DNA from: Myxocyprinus asiaticus
Lineage: Eukaryota; Chordata; Actinopteri; Cypriniformes; Catostomidae
DNA: 64,000 bases
NCBI RefSeq assembly: GCF_019703515.2
Contig: NC_059356.1
Location: 21,891,197-21,955,196 of the forward strand
Reading direction: 5' to 3'
Both the position numbers and the translations under genes were made by a program. Below the pieces are notes generated by a model. The model ran no database searches, was not told where the DNA came from, and was given only the letters and a program-made list of their open reading frames with translations. The stretch's first letter is position 1. Each line of letters begins with the position of its first letter. Of this stretch, positions 22,115 to 33,250 are shown piece by piece.

Positions 22115-22118
22115 TTAA

Positions 22119-23805
22119 TCAAAGCTATATTAGCATGCACAGTAGTCTAAAAGCATGATGGATATCTAGACCGACCACCCCTCCCTAATTTCAGCTGCCA
22201 CAGCTGGAACATCAGTCTTTAAGTGACAGCATTTACATTTTCTCTCTTTAAAAACCCCCATCCCACCCAACAAACAGACTCCCAGCGGTGCAAACATCAG
22301 TGTAGTACATTGAAAGGTCAGCTCTGTCAGAATGCCCCAAACAGCTTGTGATTAATCAGAGCAGACATGTTTCTGTGCACCTACAAAAATACACTAAACA
22401 CAACCAACCTTTCAAAAAATCAGCCCTTCATTCCCTTTCAAAAACAAAAATGCTTCTCCCCAGGCTATGCTATTACATACAAATTTTAGTATAATGACAT
22501 TATATGTACTGATGCAGTTTGGAATCATTCAGCACCAATATACACATTTCAAATCATTTTACTTCTTTCAAGCCCTTATGCAGGCAGCAGTGTAAAACAA
22601 TTTCCATACCTTTAAATGCACAGGCCATAGGCTGATAATCATAGTATCTGGCAGTAACTGTACTAAAGTATTCAAAACTTAATAGCTTTTTGCTGACATA
22701 ATCACTGCCACTTGATTTAATTTGTTTGTTGCTCCCTTTTCTGCCTTAATGAAAATCCAGAAACCATAAATATGTAATACAGATAGGACAAATGTTCCAA
22801 ATGGTGCATAAACTGAGTGCTACCGATTTACCTTAAATCAAGATAAATTTACTTGAAAAGCAAAATTGCACACACTAATAACATTTGCTTTCAGATAATA
22901 TATCTTGAATAAAGTTAATTTTTCTTTCCCCATTGGCAAATAGTTTTGTTGTGTTTTAAGCATAAATAATTAAATAAAATTCAATGAGGTTTATGCCTAA
23001 AACAAAAATTGCCAATGTAGGAAATTACCAAGCAAAATACACCATTTTGATTCACAAGCAACTATATTAGTTTTAATAATGATAAGATAATTTTACTGGA
23101 AAGCAAAACAAAAACACTGATACAGTGTTATGTCCTGTAAAGAAACTGTATGTCTCCATTAAGTCAAATGGAGTGGAATGGATTTGTGTTTTTTCATAAT
23201 CATGATTTATCATGCCATCATGGGGTCTATTACACCTCTTCACACACAGAACTCATCCTGAGATGTGAAGGCAGGCCTGCAGAACGCTTCATTCTCAGAT
23301 TCATGACAAACATTATCGGTCACTGAACTGAGCACAGCCATAGGTTCAGACGGTGTTAATAGATGCTGCTGGATCCATTCACAGAGGTGCTGCAAAATAT
23401 ATCTCCCTCTGTCAACTGGATTTAACATTTCAGAGCTGCCCCCGTACTTCTCAGAAAGTGATATTTTCTCACTTCCTGTTCCTGTCCTCTCAAACATAGT
23501 GTTCAATTGTTGTCCAAGTGTAACCCTTTCCTTGTGGTCATGCATGAGAAATAACATCAGACAGTTACGAGTTCACCACTTTTACTAAGCAGATCAAGTT
23601 CAATGTTTAATATGTATGATTTATTCTCTGCTCCATAACTTACAAAATCATTCCTATCAGCAATCAAACTGGGATATGAGAGCAGATTTACAATAAATAT
23701 TTTTTTTTTCTTTTACTGCACAATATATTTTCTGTATAGTCAAATATTACATTTCTCTGCTCCAAATCTCAAAAAACTACAATAAATAAATAATAATAAA
23801 TTCCA
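22119..23805. other. Non-coding, no recognisable gene
   Basis: AT-rich sequence with a poly-T tract (about 23700-23710). No domain-bearing ORF, RNA gene or clear repeat. Confidence 0.45.
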
Positions 23806-24451
23806 AATCAAATCAAAATCAAATCACTTTATTATCACACAGCCATATACACAAGTGCAATGGTGTGTGAAATTCTTGGGTGCAGTTCCGATCAACATAG
23901 CAGTCGTGACAGTGATGAGACATATACCAATTTACAATAACATCAAATTAACACAACACAATTTAAACATCTGTTATACACATAATTACACTCAACAATA
24001 TACAAATAATAACATACACTGTACAGTATACAATACGCACTATATAGATACACATTATTCAATAAAAATTAAAAATTAAAATATATAAAAAAGTATATAT
24101 AGTAGTAAATATAGAATGTACAGTATTGTACTGTATTGACATTCAGGCTGTCGGTTGATAGTCAGTTGTTAAGAGAGAATATAATATAATAATAATATAA
24201 TTTATGACAGTCTGGTGTGAGATATAAGAGTAAGGGTAATAAAGTGCAGTGCTGATGTATTTTGATTGTGGGAGATCAAGAGTTCAGAAGTCTGATTGCT
24301 TGGGGGAAGAAGCTGTCATGGAGTCGGCTGGTGCGGGTCCTGATGCTGCGATACTGCCTGCCTGATGGTAGCAGTGAGAACAGCCCATGGCTCGGGTGGC
24401 TGGAGTCTCTGATGATCCTCCGAGCTTTTTTCACACACCGCCTTGTATATA

Positions 24452-26032
24452 CAGGTGCATCTCAATAAATTAGAATGTCGTGGAAAAGTTCATTTATTTC
24501 AGTAATTCAACTCAAATTGTGAAACTCGTGTATTAAATAAATTCAATGCACACAGACTGAAGTAGTTTAAGTCTTTGGTTCTTTTAATTGTGATGATTTT
24601 GGCTCACATTTAACAAAAACCCACCAATTCACTATCTCAAAAAATTAGAATATGGTGACATGCCAATCAGCTAATCAACTCAAAACACCTGCAAAGGTTT
24701 CCTGAGCCTTCAAAATGGTCTCTCAGTTTGGTTCACTAGGCTACACAATCATGGGGAAGACTGCTGATCTGACAGTTGTCCAGAAGACAATCATTGACAC
24801 CCTTCACAAGGAGGGTAAGCCACAAACATTCATTGCCAAAGAAGCTGGCTGTTCACAGAGTGCTGTATCCAAGCATGTTAACAGAAAGTTGAGTGGAAGG
24901 AAAAAGTGTGGAAGAAAAAGATGCACAACCAACCGAGAGAACCGCAGCCTTATGATTGTCAAGCAAAATCGATTCAAGAATTTGGGTGAACTTCACAAGG
25001 AATGGACTGAGGCTGGGGTCAAGGCATCAAGAGCCACCACACACAGACGTGTCAAGGAATTTGGCTACAGTTGTTGTATTCCTCTTGTTAAGCCACTCCT
25101 GAACCACAGACGACGTCAGAGGCATCTTACCTGGGCTAAGGAGAAGAAGAACTGGACTGTTGCCCAGTGGTCCAAAGTCCTCTTTTCAGATGAGAGCAAG
25201 TTTTGTATTTCATTTGGAAACCAAGGTCCTAGAGTCTGGAGGAAGGGTGGAGAAGCTCATAGCCCAAATTGCTTGAAGTCCAGTGTTAAGTTTCCACAGT
25301 CTGTGATGATTTGGGGTGCAATGTCATCTGCTGGTGTTGGTCCATTGTGTTTTTTGAAAACCAAAATCACTGCACCCGTTTACCAAGGAATTTTGGAGCA
25401 CTTCATGCTTCCTTCTGCTGACCAGCTTTTTAAAGATGCTGATTTCATTTTCCAGCAGGATTTGGCACCTGCCCACACTGCCAAAAGCACCAAAAGTTGG
25501 TTAAATGACCATGGTGTTGGTGTGCTTGACTGGCCAGCAAACTCGCCAGACCTGAACCCCATAGAGAATCTATGGGGTATTGTCAAGAGGAAAATGAGAA
25601 ACAAGAGACCAAAAAATGCAGATGAGCTGAAGGCCACTGTCAAAGAAACCTGGGCTTCCATACCACCTCAGCAGTGCCACAAACTGATCACCTCCATGCC
25701 ACGCCGAATTGAGGCAGTAATTAAAGCAAAAGGAGCCCCTACCAAGTATTGAGTACATATACAGTAAATGAACATACTTTCCAGAAGGCCAACAATTCAC
25801 TAAAAATGTTTTTTTTATTGGTCTTATGATGTATTCTAATTTTTTGAGATAGTGAATTAGTGGGTTTTTATTAAATGTGAGCCAAAATCATCACAATTAA
25901 AAGAACCAAAGACTTAAACTACTTCAGTCTGTGTGCATTGAATTTATTTAATACACGAGTTTCACAATTTGAGTTGAATTACTGAAATAAATGAACTTTT
26001 CCACGACATTCTAATTTATTGAGATGCACCTG
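24452..26032 (+). mobile_element. Tc1-like transposon, family B copy 2, structurally intact
   Basis: CAGGTGCATCTCAATAAATT at 24452 and its complement ending at 26032 are flanked by TA at 24450-24451 and 26033-26034. The terminal inverted repeats are about 210 bp and differ at only about two positions that I can see. The element is 1581 bp, with a single uninterrupted transposase gene. It sits inside the LINE on the opposite strand, so it is younger than the LINE copy. Confidence 0.95.
24751..25752 (+). CDS. Tc1 transposase, intact, DD34E
   Basis: Predicted to bind the inverted repeats and catalyse cut-and-paste transposition into TA sites in the nucleus. The start chosen is MGKTADLTVVQK (24751); an upstream in-frame ATG at 24715 adds 12 residues that lie in leader sequence. 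Residues 1 to about 115 form two helix-turn-helix units (CSQSAVSKHVNRK; KASRATTHRRVKEFGY) joined by a GRKKCGRKR basic, AT-hook-like segment. The DDE domain shows LFSDESKF, MIWGAMSSAG, QQDLAPAHTA and SPDLNPIENLW, with 34 residues between the second aspartate and the glutamate. The frame ends KGAPTKY plus TGA at 333 residues, normal full length. No stop or frameshift is seen. Whether it is expressed or active is not shown by sequence. Confidence 0.95.
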   Translation: MGKTADLTVVQKTIIDTLHKEGKPQTFIAKEAGCSQSAVSKHVNRKLSGRKKCGRKRCTTNRENRSLMIVKQNRFKNLGELHKEWTEAGVKASRATTHRRVKEFGYSCCIPLVKPLLNHRRRQRHLTWAKEKKNWTVAQWSKVLFSDESKFCISFGNQGPRVWRKGGEAHSPNCLKSSVKFPQSVMIWGAMSSAGVGPLCFLKTKITAPVYQGILEHFMLPSADQLFKDADFIFQQDLAPAHTAKSTKSWLNDHGVGVLDWPANSPDLNPIENLWGIVKRKMRNKRPKNADELKATVKETWASIPPQQCHKLITSMPRRIEAVIKAKGAPTKY

Positions 26033-27681
26033 TATTTCCTGGAGGGAGGGAAGCTCACCTCCGATAATGTGTCTGGCAGTTCGCACCACCCTTTGCAGTG
26101 CTTTGCGGTTGTGGGCGGTGCTATTGCCGTACCAGGCGGAGATGCAGCCAGTCAGGATGCTCTCTTCAGTGCAGGTGTAGAACCGTGTGAGGATGTGGCA
26201 GTTCATTCCAAACTTCCTCAGCCGTCTCAGGAAGAAGAGACGCTGATGAGCCTTCTTCACAACGACTTCAGTGTGGATGGACCATGTGAGTTCCTCAGTG
26301 ATGTGGACACCCAGGAACTTGAAGCTGCTGACTCTCTCCACTGGTGCTCCATTGATGGTGATGGGACTGTGTTCTCTGTCTTTTCTTCTGAAGTCCACCA
26401 CAAGCTCCTTTGTCTTACTGACATTGAGGGAGAGGTTGTGCTCCTGACACCAGTGTGTCAGAGTGTGCACCTCCTCTCTGTAGGCTGTTTCATCATTGTC
26501 AGTGATCAGACCTACTACCATCGTGTCATCAGCAAACTTAATGATGGCATTGGAGCTATGTGTTGCCACACAGTCATGTGCGTACAAGGAATACAGGAGT
26601 GGGCTGAGAACACAGCCCTGTGGGGCTCCAGTGTTGAGGGTTAGTGATGAGGAGATGTTGCTGCCTATTCTAACCACCTGGCGTCTGCTTGACAGGAAGT
26701 CCAGGATCCAGCTGCACAGCGAGCTGTTTAAGCCCAGAGCCCGGAGTTTCTCATCTAGCTTGAAGGGCACTATGGTGTTGAATGCTGAGCTGTAGTCTAC
26801 AAACAGCATTCTCACATAAGTGTTCTTTTTTTCCAGGTGGGAGAGAGCAGTGTGTATTGTAGATGCAATGGCATCATCAGTGGAGCGGTTGTTGCGGTAA
26901 GCAAACTGCAACGGGTCAAGAGAGAGAGGCAGCACAGAGCAGATGTAATCTCTGATTAGTCTTTCAAAGCATTTGCTGATGATGGGGGTCAGAGTTACAG
27001 GACGCAAGTCATTTAAGCAAGTGATTTTGGATTGTTTTGGAACAAGCACAATGGTGGATGTTTTAAAGCATGTGGGGACTACAGACAAAGAGAGGGAAAG
27101 GTTGAAAATGTCCGTAAAAACACCAGCCAGCTGGTTCGCGCACGCTCTGATGACGCGGCCCGGAATGCTGTCTGGGCCCGCGGCTTTGCGGATATTCACC
27201 CATCAGAAGGATCGGGTTACATCTGCTACAGAGACGGAGAGTGAACTAACCTCTGTAGCTTCGGCCGCGAGAGCTCTCTCCGCGAGGGCGGTGTTATTTT
27301 CCTCAAAATGAGCATAAAAAGTATTTAGCTCAGCCGGGAGAGAGGCAGCGGTGTTCATGGTGGAGTTTTTATTCCCTTTAAAGTCAATCTTGTTCCTGTA
27401 CTGGCGTTTTGCGGTTCTGATTTCGGAGGGCATAACTGGCTTGTTTATGCTCCTCCGCGTTCCCGGAATTAAAAGCGGAGGTCCGCACATTAAGTGCTGC
27501 GCGAACATCGTTATTTATCCTTGGTTTCTGATTCGGATAGATCCGTATTGTTCTGGTCGTAACCACGTCCTCCACGCACTTTTTGATGAAACACATTACG
27601 CTATCAGCGTAAAGCTCGATGTCGTCATCAGAGGCGGACCGGAACATCTCCCAGTCCGTGTGATCAAAACACCTCAAACAT

Positions 27682-29025
27682 TAGGGATGTAACGGTTCGA
27701 ATTTCTCAAGGTTCGGTTTGTATCATGGTTTAACAACAAAAAATTATATTACTGTCAAATCCAAAGAATAATCTATTTGGTAAACACTTCAACATGTTTG
27801 CCCTTAAATAACAATCATTGTTTTACAACAGAAACCATAGTTTAACTATGGCATTTGTAGTAAAATCATAGTAACCACAATATAAACATTTTACTGTTAT
27901 TTTCACAGTTACAATATATAGTAAAATCATGGTTACTATATAGAAACTACAGTATTACTGTTATAAAACCATGGTTAATTGTATCAAAACTATGATTTCT
28001 GCTCAGAAAACCATGGCGGCAGCAGTCATGCTTACTACAATAGTAAAACCATGGTTAATTTTTGTCAGGGTCTTTAACTAAAAAACAAACATTTTCTCTA
28101 GTTACTAAATCAACATTTTAAATTAATACCTGCACTAATACGCTACATGCATCAACATAAAGTGCACTTCAAACTCATCTAAACATATTCAATATTCGGA
28201 AGCTGTACATCACTATAGAAGGAATAACCTTGCTATTAAAATGCATATGAGAAGGGAAGTTGTGATAATGCTACTTGAGTATTTTAATCATACATGGGAA
28301 TCCCACATGAACACCCCAAGCGCTTTAGTTATTGTTTCATGTCTGTCCGAATTAGCACTGAGTGCCTGCTTAAAAATGGAAGGGAGTGTGTGCAGTTTTG
28401 GCTCACCTGCGGCTCTTTCCCTGGGTGATGTCGGCGTAGATGTTTAATCATGTATCAATGTATTGCAATAACGGCATCTTAATGCCATTAATCATAGCGC
28501 ATTATTGATGCTCGTGATTGATTACAGCCATGCAAGGAAACAAGAATAACTTGCATGCGTGTTTTAAATAAACCCTCATGCGCATTATTGACATATGTTA
28601 CCAGTATACAGCACTCATGTCGAGCGATGTCTGCAAACAGTGCCTGTTTTGTAAACGTCTTTTTACCATCGCTGTTGTAATTGAATGCAAAAAGAAAATG
28701 ATCCCAGAAAGGAGAAATGCAAGGGGCTTCTCTATCAGCGTTTAGTTTTCTCCACTTGCCATTTTCAACTACACACAATGCTTGCAGAACAGGGATGACC
28801 CACGTGAAACACAGGTGGAGCGTATCCATTTACAGATCCATTCAGGTGCATTAGCAGAGGTTGTAACTGTGCCTGTCTGTTTGACGCTTTGTTTTCTTGA
28901 CCAAAACTTGTGCTCCAGATGCATCATTAAACGTGAGGTAAACCGTCCGTGGTGCCAATGCTTCCTGAACTGTGGGTGGTGAACCGTACAGTTTGTTTTT
29001 TTTACCGAGAACCGTTACACCCCTA
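27682..29025. mobile_element. hAT-type MITE 2 with 8-bp target duplication
   Basis: It starts TAGGGATGTAACGGTTC and ends GAACCGTTACACCCCTA, near-perfect inverted termini. Identical TCAAACAT duplications flank it at 27674-27681 and 29026-29033. The 1344-bp interior has repeated aaccatggttaatt motifs and no transposase ORF. It lies exactly at the 5' limit of recognisable LINE sequence. Confidence 0.9.
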
Positions 29026-29038
29026 TCAAACATGTGTT

Positions 29039-29062
29039 GCTAGTCCTCCCACCAGGACTAGC
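29039..29062. other. Perfect 9-bp stem hairpin
   Basis: GCTAGTCCT, a 6-base CCCACC loop, then AGGACTAGC. No T-run follows, and there is no evidence that it is a terminator or RNA gene. Confidence 0.4.
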
Positions 29063-29104
29063 AACTAGCTGCTTTAATTTATTTAATGTGAAAACTATTT
29101 AAAA

Positions 29105-29303
29105 CATAAAACTCGACTCAAAAGTCACCATTCACTTTCATTGTATGGAAAAAAAGATGTAATGAAAGTGAATGGTGACTGAGGCTAACATTCTGCTTTT
29201 ATATCTCCCAATGTTCCATGGGGGAAGAAAGTCATATGGGTTTGGAATGGCATGATGGTGAGTAAATGATGACAGAATTTTCACTTTTGGGTGACCTTTC
29301 CCT
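29105..29303. mobile_element. TTAA-flanked MITE (AGG..GTTCACC family), partial
   Basis: It contains caccattcactttcattgta (29128 on), ggtgagtaaatgatgacag (29258 on) and ttttgggtgacctttccct before TTAA at 29304-29307. The left terminus is not clear. Confidence 0.6.
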
Positions 29304-29309
29304 TTAATA

Positions 29310-30260
29310 TTCAGCATGATCTCACGAAAGGTACATGACTGTGGTGACATTTTTGCAAAATGTTGTTACAGTATATGGTTCCTTACACATATTAAAAAAT
29401 TATGTTCCTTACATATATCATGGCAGTTCCAAGGTGAAATTTCCACTGTGTAGTGATAAAAGTGAGTTACATTTTCTCCCAAACAGATACTTTTTTTTTG
29501 GTTACTGCTCTATCGAGTTTTAAATCAACAAAACCTACCTCCCAACCCTAAACCTGAAACTCAAACCTAACCGATAGTGTCAGAAAAAGTAAATGTGAGA
29601 TGAAAAATGCAATTGCTGAAGCAACCTACATAATTTTTTTTTTTTATTTATTTTTTTGTGCCCTTATGACACTTTCAGCTCACCTGCAATTCATGTGCTC
29701 AGCCCAAACCTTAGCATCACAAGTGCAACGCTCTGTCAGTTGAGCAACTGTGTAATTTACTTGTACTTGAACAAGCTTGAAAATAAAGTTGGTTATATAA
29801 TGCACAAGTTAAAATGTATTGCCTTACAAGTTATGCACTATAGTAAAATAGCACTTTATTTTGCAGTACTGTTACTTTAGTAATTACTAGGTACTAACCC
29901 TAAACCTGACCCCAGCCATAACCTTAACCCACATTAAGTATGTAGTTACCTAATATTACTCAGTACTTTCTTGGGTAAGTACACTGTAAGTATACTGAAT
30001 GTACACGTACTGTAAAATAAAGTGCAACCTAAAACTGTTTTGATGTCATAAGACAGTATTGTGTTTTGAGGAACAGGGCAAAAAATAAGTGTTTATGAAC
30101 TGATAATCTGATAATTTTACTTGTAATTTGCGTGAAAGGCCGCATTTAGTGTTCATTTCACCAGGAAAGTACAGCGATTCTAAAAAGCCACGTAAAAATT
30201 ATTTTGCAAAAATTTAGGTTTAGTAACTAACTCAATTCTGTAAGGCCAGGTTGTTAATTT
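29310..30260 (+). repeat. Dispersed repeat shared with 3541-4110
   Basis: Matching blocks in the same order as the copy at 3.5-4.1 kb (see that entry) are interrupted here by a small palindromic MITE at 29851-30025. No coding potential. Confidence 0.45.
29851..30025. mobile_element. Short MITE with 19-bp inverted ends (CACTTTATTTT family)
   Basis: gcactttattttgcagtac (29851-29869) and gtactgtaaaataaagtgc (30007-30025) are inverted copies with one mismatch. At 175 bp it resembles the element at 61010-61180. Confidence 0.6.
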
Positions 30261-30261
30261 T

Positions 30262-30700
30262 ACTCTGTTACAAAAGGATGTAGCCAATTTGAGGATGCCG
30301 TGAGGAAGACACAAGACCTCATCCAAAAGTCATCTCTTTAGGAGCTAAAAACGATACAGCTCTTGAGAAGTCGTCTATGTACTGTATATTTCATTCTGAG
30401 AGTGAGTGCTTCCAGAACAAATAGAGAAAGGCTTGCCTCTTGGCTTTTTTTTTTTTTTTTTAGCAAAGTAAAACGTGTCTGATCTGGAGTCTGTGATCCA
30501 CTGAGAGTTGAGTCATTACAGGCTCTTCTCTGGCATTCATCCATAGCAGACGCGGTGACACACGCAAGTGCATTCAAGATGCTCTCAGCTGTCTGAGTAA
30601 TTGTACACGAGCCCAGGTGAACTTCTCAAATGGCCTCCAGCTAAACCACTTACACAGATGGAGAACTCGCAACTGTCATGGCTGAAAATCAGTCTCTCTG
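30262..30700. other. Non-coding, no recognisable gene
   Basis: Contains a poly-T tract (about 30445-30462). No supported exon. Confidence 0.4.
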
Positions 30701-30702
30701 TA

Positions 30703-31626
30703 CAGTTGTGCTCAAAAGTTTGCATACCCTTTGAGAACTGGTAATATATGTACCATTTTTAAAGAAAACATGAGTGAGCAGGCAAAACACATTTCTTTTA
30801 TTTCTTATGAGATTCATATTCAACTGTAGGTTCATAACAGAATGGCAAAATCATAAAACAAAACATGGCAACAATGAAAAAATGAAATGACCCCTGTTCA
30901 AAAGTCTGCATCTCATTTTTGTTCAAGTATCGTCGTATTGTGCTCCTTGAAAAAACCACACCATCTTTTTCCAGAGCAGCCTGTATTTCTCCTGAGGTTA
31001 CCTGTGGGTTTTTCTTTGTATCCCGAACAATTCTTCTGGCAGTTGTGGCTGAAAATCTTTCTTGGTCTACCTGACCTTGGCTTGGTATCAAGTGATCCCC
31101 AAACTTTCTACTTCTTAATAAGTGATTGAACAGTACTGACTGGCTTTTTCAAGGCTTTTGATATCTTTTTATATCCTTTTCCATCTTTATAAAGTTCCAT
31201 TACCTTGTTACGCAGGTCTTTTGACAGTTCTTTTCTGCTCCCCATGGCTCAGTATCTAACCTGCTCAGTGCATCCACGTGAGAGCTAACAAACTCATTGA
31301 CTATTTATACACAGGCACTAATTGCAATTTAAAAAGCCACAGGTGTGGGAAATTAACCTATAATTGCCATTTAAACCTGTGTGTGTCACCTTGTGTGTCT
31401 GTAACAAGGCCAAATATTCAAGGGTATGTAAACCTTTGATCAGGGCCATTTGGGTGATTTCTGTTATCATTATGATTTAAAAAGGAGCCAAACAACTATG
31501 TGATGATAAATGGCTTCATATGATCACTAAATTTAAATAAAAATTTGCATGATCACTCATATTTTCAAAATCAATGCCAAAATTTCACAATTTCTGCCAG
31601 GGTATGCAAACTTTTGAGCACAACTG
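30703..31626 (-). mobile_element. Tc1-like transposon, family D, internally deleted
   Basis: CAGTTGTGCTCAAAAGTTTG at 30703 and its complement ending at 31626 are flanked by TA (30701-30702 and 31627-31628). It is only 924 bp; about 0.65 kb of the usual 1.6 kb is missing, including the catalytic domain. The same family's end is found fused to DIRS at 16798. Confidence 0.9.
30922..31245 (-). pseudogene. Tc1 transposase DNA-binding domain remnant
   Basis: On the minus strand from ATG 31245 the sequence reads MGSRKELSKDLRNK and a first helix-turn-helix (ISKALKKPVSTVQSLIKK), then a TAG stop at 31108-31110. After a one-base frame change the GRPRK-type hook is followed by a second helix-turn-helix (ATTARRIVRDTKK; FSRSTIRRYLNKN). 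The gene is then cut off next to the element's inverted repeat, and the DDE domain is absent. It cannot transpose itself but retains the ends needed for mobilisation in trans. Confidence 0.85.
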
Positions 31627-31628
31627 TA

Positions 31629-32339
31629 TATGTGAGCTCCATCCCTGACTTTTATCCTAACGTTGCCTTGGTTACGAGCCCCATGGACTGTGGCAGTGGT
31701 GCCAGATTCAGATGCTTGAATCAGGGCAGCTCAGGCTACTCCCAACTTGCGTCCAATTAAAGCAGCTTACTTTAAGATTCAGGGGTGCGGAGAATTCCCC
31801 CATCACCATTAGAGCTGCTGGTGTCTGTACCATGACAAGCCTGTCAGAGCAGCAGCTGTAAGACACACAGGCCTCCCACACTCCACACATACATTAAGGG
31901 ACTCCGAGCTAGACATGCCATCTGCATTACCGCACATCATTATTGCATTATTTAAAGTGGCCACTTCATAGAAAACAGGGTTTTCCTTACTCTTTTAAAA
32001 TAAAACAGGTCACGGTATTATGTAGACATAATCTAATATTTACAATGCAAAGAACTCTTCTCCCCAAGCCATTTAGAAACTATGCTGCACTGGAGTTGTT
32101 CAGAAATCATCATGGTATTGGCATCGTAACAACGAGCATAGTAACATATGACCACCCACATTTGCATATTAACACCTAATCAGTATTCTGTAACTTGGTC
32201 CACCTTGATGAACTAAGGAATGAAATATGCCGGCATGCAGAAGATAGGTTTACATTTAAAAGTCATAAAGTTACAGTACCAATAACAGACAGCTTAATGG
32301 TGCTGTAAGCAATTTTAGCTGTTCTGGAACATTTATCGT
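31629..32339. other. Non-coding, no recognisable gene
   Basis: Balanced-composition sequence without a supported exon. The last 50 bp (ggtgctgtaagcaatttta and following) resembles a repeat seen also near 35299 (ggtgctgtattcaatgttag). Confidence 0.4.
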
Positions 32340-33250
32340 GCCCGCGTACTTTCACGTATCGATCCTTCCTCGACACAGACCCTTTCTTCAGTTTGCCTTC
32401 ATGGGACGAGCATACCAGTCCAAGGTCCTCCCTTTCAGTCTGTCCCTGTCCCCTCGCGTCTTTACCAAAGTCACAGAGGCGGCCCTGGCCCTGCCAAGGG
32501 AAAAGGGCATTCGCATCTTCAATTATCTCGACGACTGGCTGATCCTAGCTCACTTGCGAGATCTATTGTGTGCGCACAGGGACCTTGTGCTTCGGCACCC
32601 CGACCGACTTGGGCTTCAGGTCAACTGGGAAAAGAGCAAGCTCTCTCCTGCGCAGAGCATCTCTTTTCTCGGTATGGAGTTGGACTCGGTCTCTATGATG
32701 GCACACCTTACGAACGAGCATACACAGTCAGTGCTGGCCTGCCTGAGAACCTTCAGGCAGAAGGTAGCGGTCATGGTGAAACCATTTCAGAGGCTCCTGG
32801 GGCATATTGCATCCTCGGCGGCGGTACTTCCCCTCGGGTTGATGCATATGAGACCGCTCTAGCACTGGATAAAGACTCGAGTCCCAAGGTGGACATGGCG
32901 CCACGGCTCCCAGCGCGTGACTATCACGCCATGGTGCTGCCAAACTTTCAGCCCTTGGTCAGATCTGGCATTTCTACGGGCAGGGGTTCCCTTAGAGCAG
33001 ATCTCAAGGTGCGTCGTGGTCACGACGGATGCCTCGAATTCGGGCTGGGGTGTCGTGTGCAACTGGCAGGCAGTATTGGGGCTCTGGACAGGGTCCCGCC
33101 TGCAATGGCACATCAACTGCCTAGAATTGCTGGTGGTATTGCTGGCCCTGCGGAGGCTTTGTCCGTTGATTCAGGGTAAGCATGTGTTGGTCTGGATGGA
33201 CAACACAGTGACTGTGGCATACATAAACCGCCAGGGTGGCGTACGCTCTT
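32340..33250 (+). pseudogene. DIRS reverse transcriptase-RNase H fragment
   Basis: The frame starts within the RT palm (YFHVSILPRHRPFL), then VLPFSLSLSPRVFTK, the catalytic FNYLDDWLILA box, a WEKSKLSPAQSISFLGMELD segment and the thumb (RLLGHIASSAAVLPLG). A TAG codon at 32860-32862 interrupts it. The same frame resumes with the RNase H domain: VVVTTDASNSGWG (first aspartate), NCLELLVVLLAL (glutamate) and VWMDNTVTVAYINRQGG (aspartate). It then breaks off at about 33245 at a deletion junction. Only the 3' half of RT is present, so the product would be inactive. Confidence 0.88.

Larger units (their letters stand above)
24276..27677 (-). pseudogene. LINE reverse transcriptase, interrupted and frameshifted
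   Basis: This is the polymerase for target-primed reverse transcription. The long open part (26035-27199) shows, in order: [10 protein letters not shown], the finger region [15 protein letters not shown], the DYSSAFNTI aspartate box, [17 protein letters not shown], the catalytic FADDTMVV motif, and [10 protein letters not shown] with the thumb. An in-frame TGA at 27203-27205 and a frame change near 27400 separate it from the upstream linker (FDHTDWEMFR at 27677; IYPNQKPRI). At 26033-26034 the frame enters the Tc1 inverted repeat. Beyond the insert it continues as YTRRCVKKARRII and ends at TGA 24276-24278. If the Tc1 and one TA are ignored, the phase matches across the gap. Confidence 0.9.
23806..27681 (-). 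mobile_element. L2/CR1-type LINE, 5' truncated, split by a Tc1 insertion
   Basis: On the minus strand the element runs from about 27681 down to a 3' end with short gatttgatttt repeats (23806-23822 on the plus strand: aatcaaatcaaaatcaaat), a tail type seen in L2-like LINEs. The reverse-transcriptase gene occupies 26035-27677 and resumes at 24449-24276 beyond an inserted Tc1. The endonuclease and ORF1 are absent. Assignment to the CR1/L2/Rex group of the Jockey-like LINEs is by sequence resemblance. Confidence 0.85.

Noticed and set aside
26024..26644. 206-residue plus-strand open frame
   Set aside because: Antisense to the LINE reverse transcriptase, starts in the Tc1 end, and shows no domain.
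29039..29062. Transcription terminator hairpin
   Set aside because: No T-run and no gene upstream; bacterial-style terminators do not apply here.
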